A stretch of DNA of 64,000 nt from a bacterium. GTDB taxonomy: Bacteria; Desulfobacterota; Desulfocorpusculales; Desulfocorpusculum. How positions within the stretch are numbered: position 1 is the first letter of the stretch; each line of letters starts with the position of its first letter. The stretch lies in contig JBBFLE010000001.1 of NCBI GenBank assembly GCA_037481695.1, positions 1 through 64,000 on the forward strand. Reading direction: 5' to 3'. This document shows, one piece after another, positions 1 through 8,563 of the stretch. The notes under the pieces are model-generated. The model was not told the origin of the DNA. It did no database searches and worked only from the letters and a program-made list of their open reading frames with translations. A program made the translations under genes and the position numbers.

Positions 1-242
1 ATAGGAAGTACGGGATTTGATTCATGCTTTCAAGTCCCTATAAACCAATCCCACCCACAAATTCGTGTATGGAGCCAGTTTATCCGGCCTTTGGTTCGGC
101 GTGCAGATACTCTCTAGGCCAAGACTGCCTGTGAGCTGGAGCTATAGATGATGAGCCATGACTCATAAGACAAGCCACAAGTCGCGTCTACATGCCGGCC
201 CTGCAAGAATTAAAAGCTTACACTCCAGCAATTCCCGCCATC

Positions 243-2444
243 TTAAGGAGTGGGCCATTCGCCAGCAATTCTACCTTTTCTTATGTCCTCTCTATATTTT
301 TCCAGGTCTTCCTCCCACTTGGGAGTGTTTAGGGCATTATACTCATCTTGTGACAAGCGGCCACTCTTTATCAGGCTCTCCCGGTACATCACATCTATTT
401 GGCGTTGTCTGGCCTCTTTCTCCTTTCTTAATTCTTCAATACGAGGATGCTTACCCACCGAGGACCCCACAGCCTCAGAACCCTGACCCAGGTTTTGATT
501 GGCAACATCTTGAATCTTGTCCTCATATTCTTTCTCAATTTGGTCTTTTCTTTCCTGTCGCCACTTGTCCTTTTCGACCTTGGATTTTTCCGTACTCGGA
601 TCGTAGATCTTGGGCGTCACCAAGGGGGATTGAGGCCAGATGGGCTCGTACTCGTAAGGAAACATACCTTCCAATTTCTTGGGATTCCATTTGCTCAAAT
701 GATCTTTCAACCTCTTGTCCAGATCTTGTGGAGGGTTTGCACTGAGTTCCTTAAGTATGCTCTCATTTTCTAGTTTGAAGTCTTCATGCGTGAGCCTCAA
801 GTTATCTTTCGCCTCTTCCCTAAAATTCGACTCCTTTTCTAACCAGCTCTGAAGGCCAGACTGCGCTTTTGCTATCAGAGACATTTGATTTACCAAGGTC
901 CACCAATCTCTTTCAAGATCTCTGACTGCCGATTGATCTCCGCGCTCCTCTGCCTTTTTTAGGCGGTCTTCCACTCTTCGTATCTTATTGAAAATTATTT
1001 GGCCACCTTCTTCGTAAGACTCAAGGGTTCTCTCAAACTCAGCCTTGGTCTTGTCGAAAAAGCTGTCGATTGCATTTTCCAACTGAGCCACCTGGGTTGA
1101 AAAGTCCTTCTCGAGACTCTCTAGCTGACTCGTAGCCTCTTTTATTCTGTCAGGCTTTTCTCCTTTCGGATCAATGGCTCCCGAAGTCTTGGACTCCGGT
1201 TTTTGGGGCGGCGGCGTCTTCCCTGAGCGATTCCTGTCCCCTGATTCCAGGCCTGAGGAACCTCCCGGCGCTTGAGGCATTGTGGCGCTTGAAGACCGCT
1301 GGCTTTGGTCCATGCCTGAAGGAGGCTTGACCACATTGGTGTAAGGATCTTGCCTGCTGCCGCTGCCCCAAACGCTATCACCAAATGGCTTGTTCACATC
1401 TTGGTAGTCTCTGTATGGGTCAGCCTTCGTGCCGCTACCCCAGTAAGGCTTTCTGCCCACCTTGTTCCCACGATCATCATAAACGTTCACATAACCACTG
1501 GGCTTGGAGGCAGATCCACCTGGCCTAGAGCCTGAGAAATCCCTGGTTGTCTTTGGAGTGGATGAGGATCCAGAGTCTGGAGAGACAGCCTTGGCCGAGC
1601 CTGAAGAAGATGGACCGGCCGAGGTCGCTGTTGATTTGGGTGGGCTCTTAACCTGGGAGCTGGTAGCAGAGCTTTTGTCTCGGTTTTTTTCATAGGTTTC
1701 TAAAAAACCGATCTCCCGTCTGAGTTTTTCTATCTGAGCGTCTCGGTCTTTTACAAATCTGCCATTACCGCTGGTGTAATATTCCAAAGCCTCTTTGGCT
1801 GCTTTAAGACGGCTGTACGCCTCGGCCGAATTAGCAGGGGGTTTTACACCTGAACTCTGCCCCTGAGAAGACCCAGCCTGCCCGCTAGCAGTTCCACTTG
1901 AGTCAGGCTTGGGCGGCTTTGCTCCCTGGGTCTGACCAGCTCCGGATCCCATGGCAGATGTTTTTTGGTTCCCAGAGCTGGACTGGTTTGAAGAGGGCAC
2001 CTGCTGATAGTAAAGGCGAGAGGATTCCCCGGTCTTGGGACTGGCTGGCTTCTCCTTGGCACCACTTGCCAGAGATGAACCTCCTTTGGCCTGCCCCCCG
2101 GTAGATCTCCTGGATGGACTGTCTGGAGACCTCGAGATTCCCTGTCTAGAAGATTCAGCCAGATGGCTTTTTGCTGGTTTTTCCCCTTTGGGAGTCTGAG
2201 CACTCGCCTCCCGCTTTTCCTTGTGTTGCCTTTGTCCGGGCAGAAGGCTTTTATCCTGTTGAGATGGCTTCTTTTGGCCTTGTTGCAGATTCTGGGAGGA
2301 GGTCTTTTGTTTCTGGTCAGGGTGCTGTCGAGATTTGGCCCGATCTGATTGCTGCTGAAGGTCTTGTGGATAGGCTGGAAGAAAAAACATCATCGTTGCA
2401 CACATCACCAAGAAGAGCCCCACAAAAAGCCTGGTTCCAGCCAT
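243..2444 (-). CDS. Secreted low-complexity protein with helical C-terminal half, unknown function
   Basis: About 733 residues; I do not recognise the family. The chosen ATG has a good ribosome site (AGGAG, 7 nt upstream) and starts a typical signal peptide (hydrophobic residues about 6-22, then Pro-Ala-Tyr-Pro). Residues about 27-430 are extremely rich in Ser, Pro, Gly, Gln and Lys and are probably disordered. Inside this are a short helical patch (about 207-255) and two copies of a WGSG-x3-DPY motif at about 335-344 and 359-368. Residues about 431-733 are highly charged and Glu/Lys/Gln-rich, with predicted long helices or coiled coil. It is monocistronic behind a strong promoter. An envelope or periplasmic role is inference from the signal peptide only. 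The coding call rests on signal peptide, ribosome site, promoter and length. Confidence 0.75.
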   Translation of the reverse strand: MAGTRLFVGLFLVMCATMMFFLPAYPQDLQQQSDRAKSRQHPDQKQKTSSQNLQQGQKKPSQQDKSLLPGQRQHKEKREASAQTPKGEKPAKSHLAESSRQGISRSPDSPSRRSTGGQAKGGSSLASGAKEKPASPKTGESSRLYYQQVPSSNQSSSGNQKTSAMGSGAGQTQGAKPPKPDSSGTASGQAGSSQGQSSGVKPPANSAEAYSRLKAAKEALEYYTSGNGRFVKDRDAQIEKLRREIGFLETYEKNRDKSSATSSQVKSPPKSTATSAGPSSSGSAKAVSPDSGSSSTPKTTRDFSGSRPGGSASKPSGYVNVYDDRGNKVGRKPYWGSGTKADPYRDYQDVNKPFGDSVWGSGSRQDPYTNVVKPPSGMDQSQRSSSATMPQAPGGSSGLESGDRNRSGKTPPPQKPESKTSGAIDPKGEKPDRIKEATSQLESLEKDFSTQVAQLENAIDSFFDKTKAEFERTLESYEEGGQIIFNKIRRVEDRLKKAEERGDQSAVRDLERDWWTLVNQMSLIAKAQSGLQSWLEKESNFREEAKDNLRLTHEDFKLENESILKELSANPPQDLDKRLKDHLSKWNPKKLEGMFPYEYEPIWPQSPLVTPKIYDPSTEKSKVEKDKWRQERKDQIEKEYEDKIQDVANQNLGQGSEAVGSSVGKHPRIEELRKEKEARQRQIDVMYRESLIKSGRLSQDEYNALNTPKWEEDLEKYREDIRKGRIAGEWPTP

Positions 2445-2504
2445 GAGCAAACTCCTATTCCTTTTTTGAAAGAGGCCCTTTCCGCCCCCAATCTTACAAA
2501 ATGG

Positions 2505-2533
2505 AGCCTAGACACTTGCATCTTTTTTGTCAA
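2505..2533 (-). promoter_or_regulatory. Sigma70-type promoter for the secreted low-complexity protein
   Basis: On the minus strand there is a perfect -35 TTGACA, a 17-nt spacer and a -10 TAGGCT, ending about 60 nt before the ATG at 2444. The surrounding AT-rich stretch separates this gene from rsmA upstream, so the gene is probably transcribed on its own. Confidence 0.6.
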
Positions 2534-2627
2534 CAAAAAACCATTCTTTTGGGGACGCTATTTTCTTTTCCGGCAAAGAATCTTTTCTTGGGAACTAAAA
2601 GATGGCCTGACCTGCGCGTCTAGCCTT

Positions 2628-3530
2628 TCAGCATTGGGTATTTGCTTTTTGGCCGTCTAACCCAAGGTTTTTTTCCGGCTCCTTTGCAATTAGGTTGGCA
2701 GCCTTTCTGCTTAGATGTGCAAATTCCTCCAGGCTAAGAGTCTCGGCCCGCCTTCTGGGTTCAATGTCTGAAGAATCCAGAAGTTTTTTCACCTGCTTCT
2801 TGTCCCAGCCCAGCCCGCTTTCCAAAGCATTGAGTAGGGTCTTTCTTCTTTGAGCAAAAGCCATCCTCACCAGCCTTTCAAAAAGTGCTTGGTCTCCAAC
2901 ATCTGCCCTGTGCCTCCCCAGCGGAGTGAGAACCACCACAGCAGATTCCACCTTGGGTGAAGGCCGGAAAGCCCCTGGGGCTACCTTGAAAACCATTTTG
3001 GAATCCCATTGCAGAGCCAAAAGCACGCTGAGGCTCCCATAAGCCTTGCTCCCCACCGGGGCCGTGATCCTTTGGGCTACCTCTTTTTGGAACATGAAGG
3101 CCATGAGATCTATCTCAGATGGGAATCGGGCGAATCTAAGCAGGATTCGAGTGCCAACATTGTAAGGAAGGTTGCCCACCACCTTGCGGGGCCTTGGCAG
3201 CTCCATGAGCCCTTCGGGCAAGGGGAAACGAAGGGCGTCTTCTTGAATTATCCTGGTGTTGGAGGCCTCATGAAACCTTTGGATAAGGATCTGGTGGAGT
3301 CTTCTGTCCACCTCTAGAGCCAAGACTTCCCCGGCCTTTGCTGCCAGGCGAATTGTCAGGTCACCCAGACCTGCCCCTATCTCCAGGACTCCATCCTTTT
3401 CACAAACTTGAGCAGCTTCTGCTATGCGATCCAGCACCTCCTGGGAGCAAAGGAAATGCTGTCCAAACCTCTTGCTGGGATGAAAAGCATGCCTGAGCGG
3501 CTTCAATTCCCTTGAACCCCCAAGGGCCAT
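2628..3530 (-). CDS. rsmA: 16S rRNA (adenine-1518/1519-N6) dimethyltransferase RsmA/KsgA
   Basis: Dimethylates two adjacent adenines in helix 45 of 16S rRNA using S-adenosylmethionine during small-subunit maturation. The 300-residue product has the N-terminal FGQHFL element, the SAM-binding VLEIGAGLGDLT motif, and the catalytic NLPYNVGT motif (N-L-P-Y) of the rRNA adenine dimethylases. The C-terminal helical domain (AFAQRRKTLLNAL) matches KsgA. Length is slightly above the usual 265-290. It overlaps the end of tsaD by 28 bp, so the two are probably translated from one message. Confidence 0.95.
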   Translation of the reverse strand: MALGGSRELKPLRHAFHPSKRFGQHFLCSQEVLDRIAEAAQVCEKDGVLEIGAGLGDLTIRLAAKAGEVLALEVDRRLHQILIQRFHEASNTRIIQEDALRFPLPEGLMELPRPRKVVGNLPYNVGTRILLRFARFPSEIDLMAFMFQKEVAQRITAPVGSKAYGSLSVLLALQWDSKMVFKVAPGAFRPSPKVESAVVVLTPLGRHRADVGDQALFERLVRMAFAQRRKTLLNALESGLGWDKKQVKKLLDSSDIEPRRRAETLSLEEFAHLSRKAANLIAKEPEKNLGLDGQKANTQC

Positions 3531-4525
3531 CTGGAACGCGCATTCATGCCCAGATCCAGAGCCCCCTCTCCTCTTTGCAAAGCTGCCCAGGCTGCCCTAG
3601 CCACCATGGCTCCATTGTCCGTACAGAGAGATGGCCTGGGAAACAAGACTTCCAGCCCCTGTTGTTCTGCCTTCAGAGTCAGCTGTTCCCTAAGCCTGCT
3701 GTTGCAGGCCACCCCACCCGCCACAACCAGTTTTTCCACCTTGCATATCCTTGCAGCCCCAATGGTCTTTTCCACCAAGACTTCCACCACCGCCTCCTGA
3801 AAGCTGGCCGCCAGGTCAGCAAGGGCCTTTTGGCTCAAAGGCGGCAATGTGGACTCCCTTAGGTAGTTGAGAACCGCGCTCTTGAGGCCAGAGAAGCTGA
3901 AGTCCAGCCCCTGGGTCTTGCTCATGGCCCTGGGAAAGTGCAAGGCCCTGGGATCTCCGTGGCGCGCGACTTGGTCAATCACAGGTCCACCCGGATATCC
4001 CAGTCCCAGCAGCCTGGCCACCTTGTCAAAGGCTTCCCCGGCCGCGTCGTCCCTGGTCTTTCCAAGAAGGGAAAAACTCTCCTCACCTGTGACATGATAG
4101 AGGGCCGTATGACCCCCTGAGACCACCAGGGCAACAAAAGGAGGCCTGAACTCGGGGTCTTCCAGGTAAGCCGCCGCAATGTGGGCTGCCAGATGATGAA
4201 CCCCCACCAATGGGATTTTCCTGGCATAGGCCAGGGCCTTGGCCACACCCAAGCCTATCAGCAGGGAGCCCACCAGGCCGGGCCCTTGTGTCACGGCTAT
4301 ACCATCCACCTGATCCAATCTCTGGCCCGACTTCTCCAAAGCCTCCCTAAGAACAGGCAGGATCCATTCCATGTGCTTGCGTGATGCGATCTCCGGCACT
4401 ACCCCCCCAAAAGGCCGGTGTACCTCTACCTGTGAGGAAACTACGTTGGAAAGCACATCCCGATCCCCCCACAACAGGGCGCAGGAAGTCTCATCACATG
4501 ATGTCTCGATTCCCAGAATCAGCAT
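3503..4525 (-). CDS. tsaD: tRNA N6-adenosine threonylcarbamoyltransferase TsaD
   Basis: Catalytic subunit of the TsaD-TsaB-TsaE complex that transfers threonylcarbamoyl to A37 of ANN-decoding tRNAs. I chose the internal ATG that opens MLILGIETSCDETS, the family's conserved N-terminus (340 residues). A start 14 codons further upstream is possible but adds non-conserved residues. Visible motifs are the metal-binding HHLAAH (HxxxH), GPGLVGSLLIG, the VSGGHT nucleotide loop, and GGVACNSRLRE near the C-terminus. tsaB and tsaE are not in the window. It lies directly upstream of rsmA and overlaps it. Confidence 0.96.
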   Translation of the reverse strand: MLILGIETSCDETSCALLWGDRDVLSNVVSSQVEVHRPFGGVVPEIASRKHMEWILPVLREALEKSGQRLDQVDGIAVTQGPGLVGSLLIGLGVAKALAYARKIPLVGVHHLAAHIAAAYLEDPEFRPPFVALVVSGGHTALYHVTGEESFSLLGKTRDDAAGEAFDKVARLLGLGYPGGPVIDQVARHGDPRALHFPRAMSKTQGLDFSFSGLKSAVLNYLRESTLPPLSQKALADLAASFQEAVVEVLVEKTIGAARICKVEKLVVAGGVACNSRLREQLTLKAEQQGLEVLFPRPSLCTDNGAMVARAAWAALQRGEGALDLGMNARSRWPLGVQGN

Positions 4526-4647
4526 GTTTCCCCTGAAAACTCGATCCCGGCCGTTGGATCCTGGCATGGAGCAAAGTCTTATTCCCAGGATGGATAAAAA
4601 CTTGGATTTGGGTCTCTTTCCCCTTTGCTATTGGCCGTCAAGCCCCA

Positions 4648-6429
4648 TCACAACCTCTGGATCAGCACACGGCCCATGGGTAAGCCGTCCCTTGTTACAA
4701 GGATTTCCCCGGCGCTTTCCAAACCCTGACCCACCTTTAGTATCCATTCATGGGAGTTCTTCTCCAGCGAGCCCACCGAACCCTTCAGCTCCAGAGTCAC
4801 TCCCAGGTTGTCTTGCACATTGGTTCGCACATCCAGAATTCTAAGCTCCTCCGAGGCTCTCACCAGAATGCGTGCCCCCTCAGCGTAAGCCGAAGGAGTG
4901 GTCTCACCGCTTCCCACAACCAGATAGGACAACTTGGGTTCCTCCAGCTCCAGGAGCATTTGCCCCAAGAGCTGCGATCCTTCCAAGGCTACTATCCTGT
5001 AAGTGCTCTTATTCTCGTCCAAGGCATAACGGGGTATGAGATCTCTGGCCGTCCTGATGGGCACCCCCCGATCCTCTCCCTTGTTCTCCCCGCTGCCCTC
5101 GTGCACGAAGCCTATGAAATTCACCTGTAATGCATCCGAGGAGATCCCCTGGGTAAGGACGTCCACCAGCCGCACCAGGTCACCCCTTATCACTCTCAGC
5201 CTCCCATGGTTTTCCACCAGTCTTTTTTCGCCATTGACATCCAATACAAAAAAATCCACCCTGGGCTTCTCCTCTTCCTGAAGCGCCCTGGGAGTTGAGA
5301 CCTGTTTGGAAACCTTGATCTTTATTTGTCCGAATACCTGGCTCTCCTTTCGAACCAGGACCCTGGTATCCTTTCGCACCTTCAAAGGCTTGTGAATATC
5401 ATTTTCGCTCCCGAGGCCTTCCAGGTCCGCTGTGATACCCCTTTGGTAATTGGCCACCACCCCAACTATCTCCACCAGCTCCCCTGGCGCCACCACCAAG
5501 GTTTCCTTGTCCGGCACGGCAAAAGGTATTTCCCCGTTGACCGAGATGAGGACATACTGCAGCTGAGGTGGGTCCAAAGCCAAGGGGGGTTGGTCCGCTA
5601 CGATCCCCATCTCATCCAAAAAGGCATTTATGACCATTGTCTGATATTGCACCCTGATACGTGAATCCGGTATGTCTTTGGAGGTCTCCACCCCAAAAGC
5701 CGGTATTCCATGCTGGGTCAAGGCGTAGAAAGTGGCCGAGGCTCTCTGCTCCTTATGAGGGGTATCCTTTTCCAGGGTACGATGGTTATTGAAATGGAAA
5801 TGATGCCGCTCCTCATGAATCTGGCTGTTGACCTTCTGAATGACCCTCTGGGCCATGGCCTCCAAATCCAATATCCGATCGCTTGCCGGATGTCTGTAAA
5901 CAGCGGCGTCGGCTATTATGGATTGACCAAAGCGCATAGGGTTTCTCTGAGGGCTCTCCCATCTGGGATAGTAGAATCCGGATCCATCATGGAGGTTCAA
6001 CAGGATGTCCGCCTCGGCCATGAGGCCCTTCAATATCTCCACCACCTTGTCCATGGAAGAACGCACCGCCCCCTCCCTAAACCTGCGGTTCATATCTCCC
6101 TCGGGACCCCTTTGGTTCTTGATGATGGAGTAAAAATTGGCCCTCGGCACCAAAAGAAGCGTTCCGCGCCGTAGGGTAAGGTCTACATAGCGGTCTGCAG
6201 CCAGGAAGCCTCCAGGCTCGTCCCCCTGGATCCCCCCTATTATGAGCATTGTGGGGGACTTGGCCTCCCTTCCCTCCAGCCTGTACACATGAAGCTCGTA
6301 AGGAGTTCCTGCCAGGTGGACCTCATGCTTACGGCCTTGGGCCCAGCTCCAAGAGCTGCTCCAAAGAAGGGCCAGTAACCCTCCAAGCCCCACCCAAAAA
6401 ACCCTTCTACTCCCACCCCCTTTTCTCAT
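4648..6429 (-). CDS. M99-family (Csd4-like) zinc carboxypeptidase, exported
   Basis: Predicted periplasmic metallo-carboxypeptidase of the M14 clan. The chosen ATG overlaps the pyrE stop (ATGA) and opens a signal peptide (basic start, hydrophobic about 10-30); a longer open frame upstream lies inside pyrE and is discarded. The motif GGIQGDEPGG supplies Gln68 and Glu71, and NLHDG supplies His147. This Gln/Glu/His zinc set, rather than the usual His/Glu/His, is characteristic of Csd4/M99 enzymes, which trim peptidoglycan tripeptides and affect cell shape in Helicobacter. About 593 residues, longer than Csd4 (about 440), with additional beta-rich segments after residue 350. Peptidoglycan as substrate is inferred from family. 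Confidence 0.8.
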   Translation of the reverse strand: MRKGGGSRRVFWVGLGGLLALLWSSSWSWAQGRKHEVHLAGTPYELHVYRLEGREAKSPTMLIIGGIQGDEPGGFLAADRYVDLTLRRGTLLLVPRANFYSIIKNQRGPEGDMNRRFREGAVRSSMDKVVEILKGLMAEADILLNLHDGSGFYYPRWESPQRNPMRFGQSIIADAAVYRHPASDRILDLEAMAQRVIQKVNSQIHEERHHFHFNNHRTLEKDTPHKEQRASATFYALTQHGIPAFGVETSKDIPDSRIRVQYQTMVINAFLDEMGIVADQPPLALDPPQLQYVLISVNGEIPFAVPDKETLVVAPGELVEIVGVVANYQRGITADLEGLGSENDIHKPLKVRKDTRVLVRKESQVFGQIKIKVSKQVSTPRALQEEEKPRVDFFVLDVNGEKRLVENHGRLRVIRGDLVRLVDVLTQGISSDALQVNFIGFVHEGSGENKGEDRGVPIRTARDLIPRYALDENKSTYRIVALEGSQLLGQMLLELEEPKLSYLVVGSGETTPSAYAEGARILVRASEELRILDVRTNVQDNLGVTLELKGSVGSLEKNSHEWILKVGQGLESAGEILVTRDGLPMGRVLIQRL

Positions 6430-6989
6430 CTGCACTCCAAATCCGACCTGAGGAACAGAGCTTCCAGAGTGAAGCCACTTCTGGAAATGGTCTCGGCGCC
6501 CCCTTCCTGCCTGTCTACCAGGGCTAGAATCCTCACCACCTTCAAGCCCTCCTGCTCTGCCCTCTCCACTGCTTTCAAGGTGGTCCCTCCGGTGGTCACC
6601 ACGTCCTCGAGTATGGCCACGGGGGCCCTGGGAGACAGGTTCTTCTTGCCCTCTATCCATTGGCCGGTGCCATGCCCCTTGGGCTCCTTTCGGATTATGA
6701 AGGCTGGAAGAGGTGCCCCCTCCAGGTGGCTCACCAAGGCCACTGCACTCACTATGGGGTCTGCTCCCAGGGTCATGCCCCCAACAGCCTCTACCCGCGG
6801 TCCCTGTGAGGTGAGCTGTCTAAAAAAGAGCTTGCCTATCAGATAGGCCCCCTCGGGATGAAGGCTTGTCTGTTTACCATCCACGTAAAAATCGCTCTCC
6901 CTTCCCGAAGTGAGAACCACCTTTCGCCTCTCGTAGGATTTCTCAAGGAGAATACGCCTCAACCGCTCCCAGTTTTCGTCCCTGATCAT
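6426..6989 (-). CDS. pyrE: Orotate phosphoribosyltransferase PyrE
   Basis: Converts orotate and PRPP to orotidine monophosphate in pyrimidine synthesis. The PRPP-binding loop VAILEDVVTTGGTT and the ASGR-like TSGRESDFYVD element are clear. I chose the ATG at 6989: it gives 187 residues, the normal length, and has an upstream GAGGG at suitable spacing. A GTG at 7106 that touches the purF stop would add 39 non-conserved residues and has its Shine-Dalgarno too close. The gene runs from purF into the M99 peptidase gene, which it overlaps by 4 bp. Confidence 0.93.
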   Translation of the reverse strand: MIRDENWERLRRILLEKSYERRKVVLTSGRESDFYVDGKQTSLHPEGAYLIGKLFFRQLTSQGPRVEAVGGMTLGADPIVSAVALVSHLEGAPLPAFIIRKEPKGHGTGQWIEGKKNLSPRAPVAILEDVVTTGGTTLKAVERAEQEGLKVVRILALVDRQEGGAETISRSGFTLEALFLRSDLECR

Positions 6990-7102
6990 CTTTGCCCTCT
7001 TGGAATCCCCTTCCGTGTTGATTGGAACCTCTTTAACACCTTCAGGGCTATCCTTGCCATGGCTGAGCCTGGCTTGCTTCTTGCGACCGCCCGCCTCAGT
7101 TT

Positions 7103-8539
7103 TCACATCTCCTGAAAGAGAGAAAGCTGATGCACAGGCCTTTCACAGGGCACATCCACCGGATAATCGTCCGTGAAACAGGCCATGCAAAACTCCCCAG
7201 GCCTTGCCTCCACTGCCTCTGCAATCCCCTCCAGGCTCAGGTAACCCAAGGAATCCGCCCCTATGAACTCCCTCACTTCCTCCAGAGGCCTGCATGCAGC
7301 AATGAGCTCCTGTCTGGTGGGGGTGTCTATGCCATAGTAGCAAGGCCCTATGGTAGGGGGGGAGCTTATCCTTACGTGCACTTGGGCGGCCCCAGCCTGT
7401 CTCACAAGGTTAACAAGCTTCCTGCTGGTGGTACCCCTGACTATGGAGTCGTCCACCAGGACCACCCTCTTGCCCTCCATGAAGCCCCGCACGGGATTCA
7501 ACTTAACCTTCACCCCAAAGTGCCTGATCTGCTCCCTCGGCTCTATGAAGGTCCGACCCACGTAGTGGTTTCTCACAAGACCCAACTCAAAGGGAATCCT
7601 GGACTCTTGTGAGTACCCTATGGCCGCAGGAACCCCTGAATCAGGTATGGGCACCACCATGTCGGCCTCCACAGGATGTTCCCTGGCCAAGACACGGCCC
7701 ATGGCCTTCCTCACCTGGTAAACATTTCTGGAGAAAACCTGGCTGTCAGGCCGGGCAAAGTAGATCAGTTCGAATACACACTGGTGTTTCTCGGCCCTGA
7801 AAGCTTTATGTCCCCTGAGCCCTTGGGCATCAATCTCCAGGATCTCCCCGGGCTCTACCTCCCTTATCAACTTGGCTTCGATAAGGTCCAGGGCGCAGGT
7901 TTCAGAGGCTACCACCACCGCATCCTGCTTGATCCCCATTACCAGGGGTCTGAACCCATGGGGATCCCTGGCTGCCAGGAGCCCCTTTTCAGTAAGAAGC
8001 ACCAGGCTGTAAGAGCCCTTGACCTGGGAAAGGGCTTCTACAAGCCTTTCCCTGAGGCTGGGCCTCGAAGAGGAGGCCAACAGGTGCACTATCACCTCTG
8101 TATCCATGGTGGACTGGAACAGGGAACCCCTCTTCTCCAGTTCTGCTCGCAGAAGGTGAGCGTTGACCAAGTTTCCATTGTGGGCTATGGCAAGCCCTCC
8201 CCCCCGGTGCCCCACCACAAAGGGCTGGGCGTTTCTAAAATGGCTTGCTCCTGAGGTGGAATAACGAACGTGACCTATGGCCCCAGAGCCCTTCAGCCTG
8301 GCTAGAACTTCCTGATCGAAAACATCCGACACAAGTCCCATGCCCTTGTGAACCCAGAGGCTGAAACCGTCACTGGAGACCACGCCGGCACTTTCCTGTC
8401 CCCTGTGTTGCAGGGCATACAAGGCCAGATAGGCCAAATTAGCAGCCTCAGGGTGTCCCCAGACCCCCACAATGCCACATTCCTCGTGAAAACCTGCTGT
8501 GGGATCCACTTTCAATCCCTCTGCCGTACCCGAGAGCAT
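7103..8539 (-). CDS. purF: Amidophosphoribosyltransferase PurF
   Basis: Catalyses the first committed step of purine synthesis, PRPP plus glutamine to phosphoribosylamine. The N-terminal nucleophile Cys21 (in HEECGIVGV) follows a 20-residue propeptide, as in the Bacillus-type enzymes that are cleaved to expose Cys. The PRPP motif VVLVDDSIVRGTTS is present. Cysteines at HQCVFE, GPCYYG and the CMAC pair match the 4Fe-4S ligands of the iron-sulfur type. 478 residues, normal length. It sits 24 bp downstream of purB. Confidence 0.96.
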   Translation of the reverse strand: MLSGTAEGLKVDPTAGFHEECGIVGVWGHPEAANLAYLALYALQHRGQESAGVVSSDGFSLWVHKGMGLVSDVFDQEVLARLKGSGAIGHVRYSTSGASHFRNAQPFVVGHRGGGLAIAHNGNLVNAHLLRAELEKRGSLFQSTMDTEVIVHLLASSSRPSLRERLVEALSQVKGSYSLVLLTEKGLLAARDPHGFRPLVMGIKQDAVVVASETCALDLIEAKLIREVEPGEILEIDAQGLRGHKAFRAEKHQCVFELIYFARPDSQVFSRNVYQVRKAMGRVLAREHPVEADMVVPIPDSGVPAAIGYSQESRIPFELGLVRNHYVGRTFIEPREQIRHFGVKVKLNPVRGFMEGKRVVLVDDSIVRGTTSRKLVNLVRQAGAAQVHVRISSPPTIGPCYYGIDTPTRQELIAACRPLEEVREFIGADSLGYLSLEGIAEAVEARPGEFCMACFTDDYPVDVPCERPVHQLSLFQEM

Positions 8540-8563
8540 TCAGCCCCAACAGGCACCGGCCTA

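Noticed and set aside
158-745. 195-codon plus-strand frame at the left edge
   Set aside because: It lies mostly antisense to the secreted low-complexity protein and has no family pattern or Shine-Dalgarno.
6990-7106. N-terminal extension of PyrE from a GTG touching the purF stop
   Set aside because: It would add 39 non-conserved residues. Its Shine-Dalgarno is only about 2 nt away, while the internal ATG has a proper site and gives the family length.
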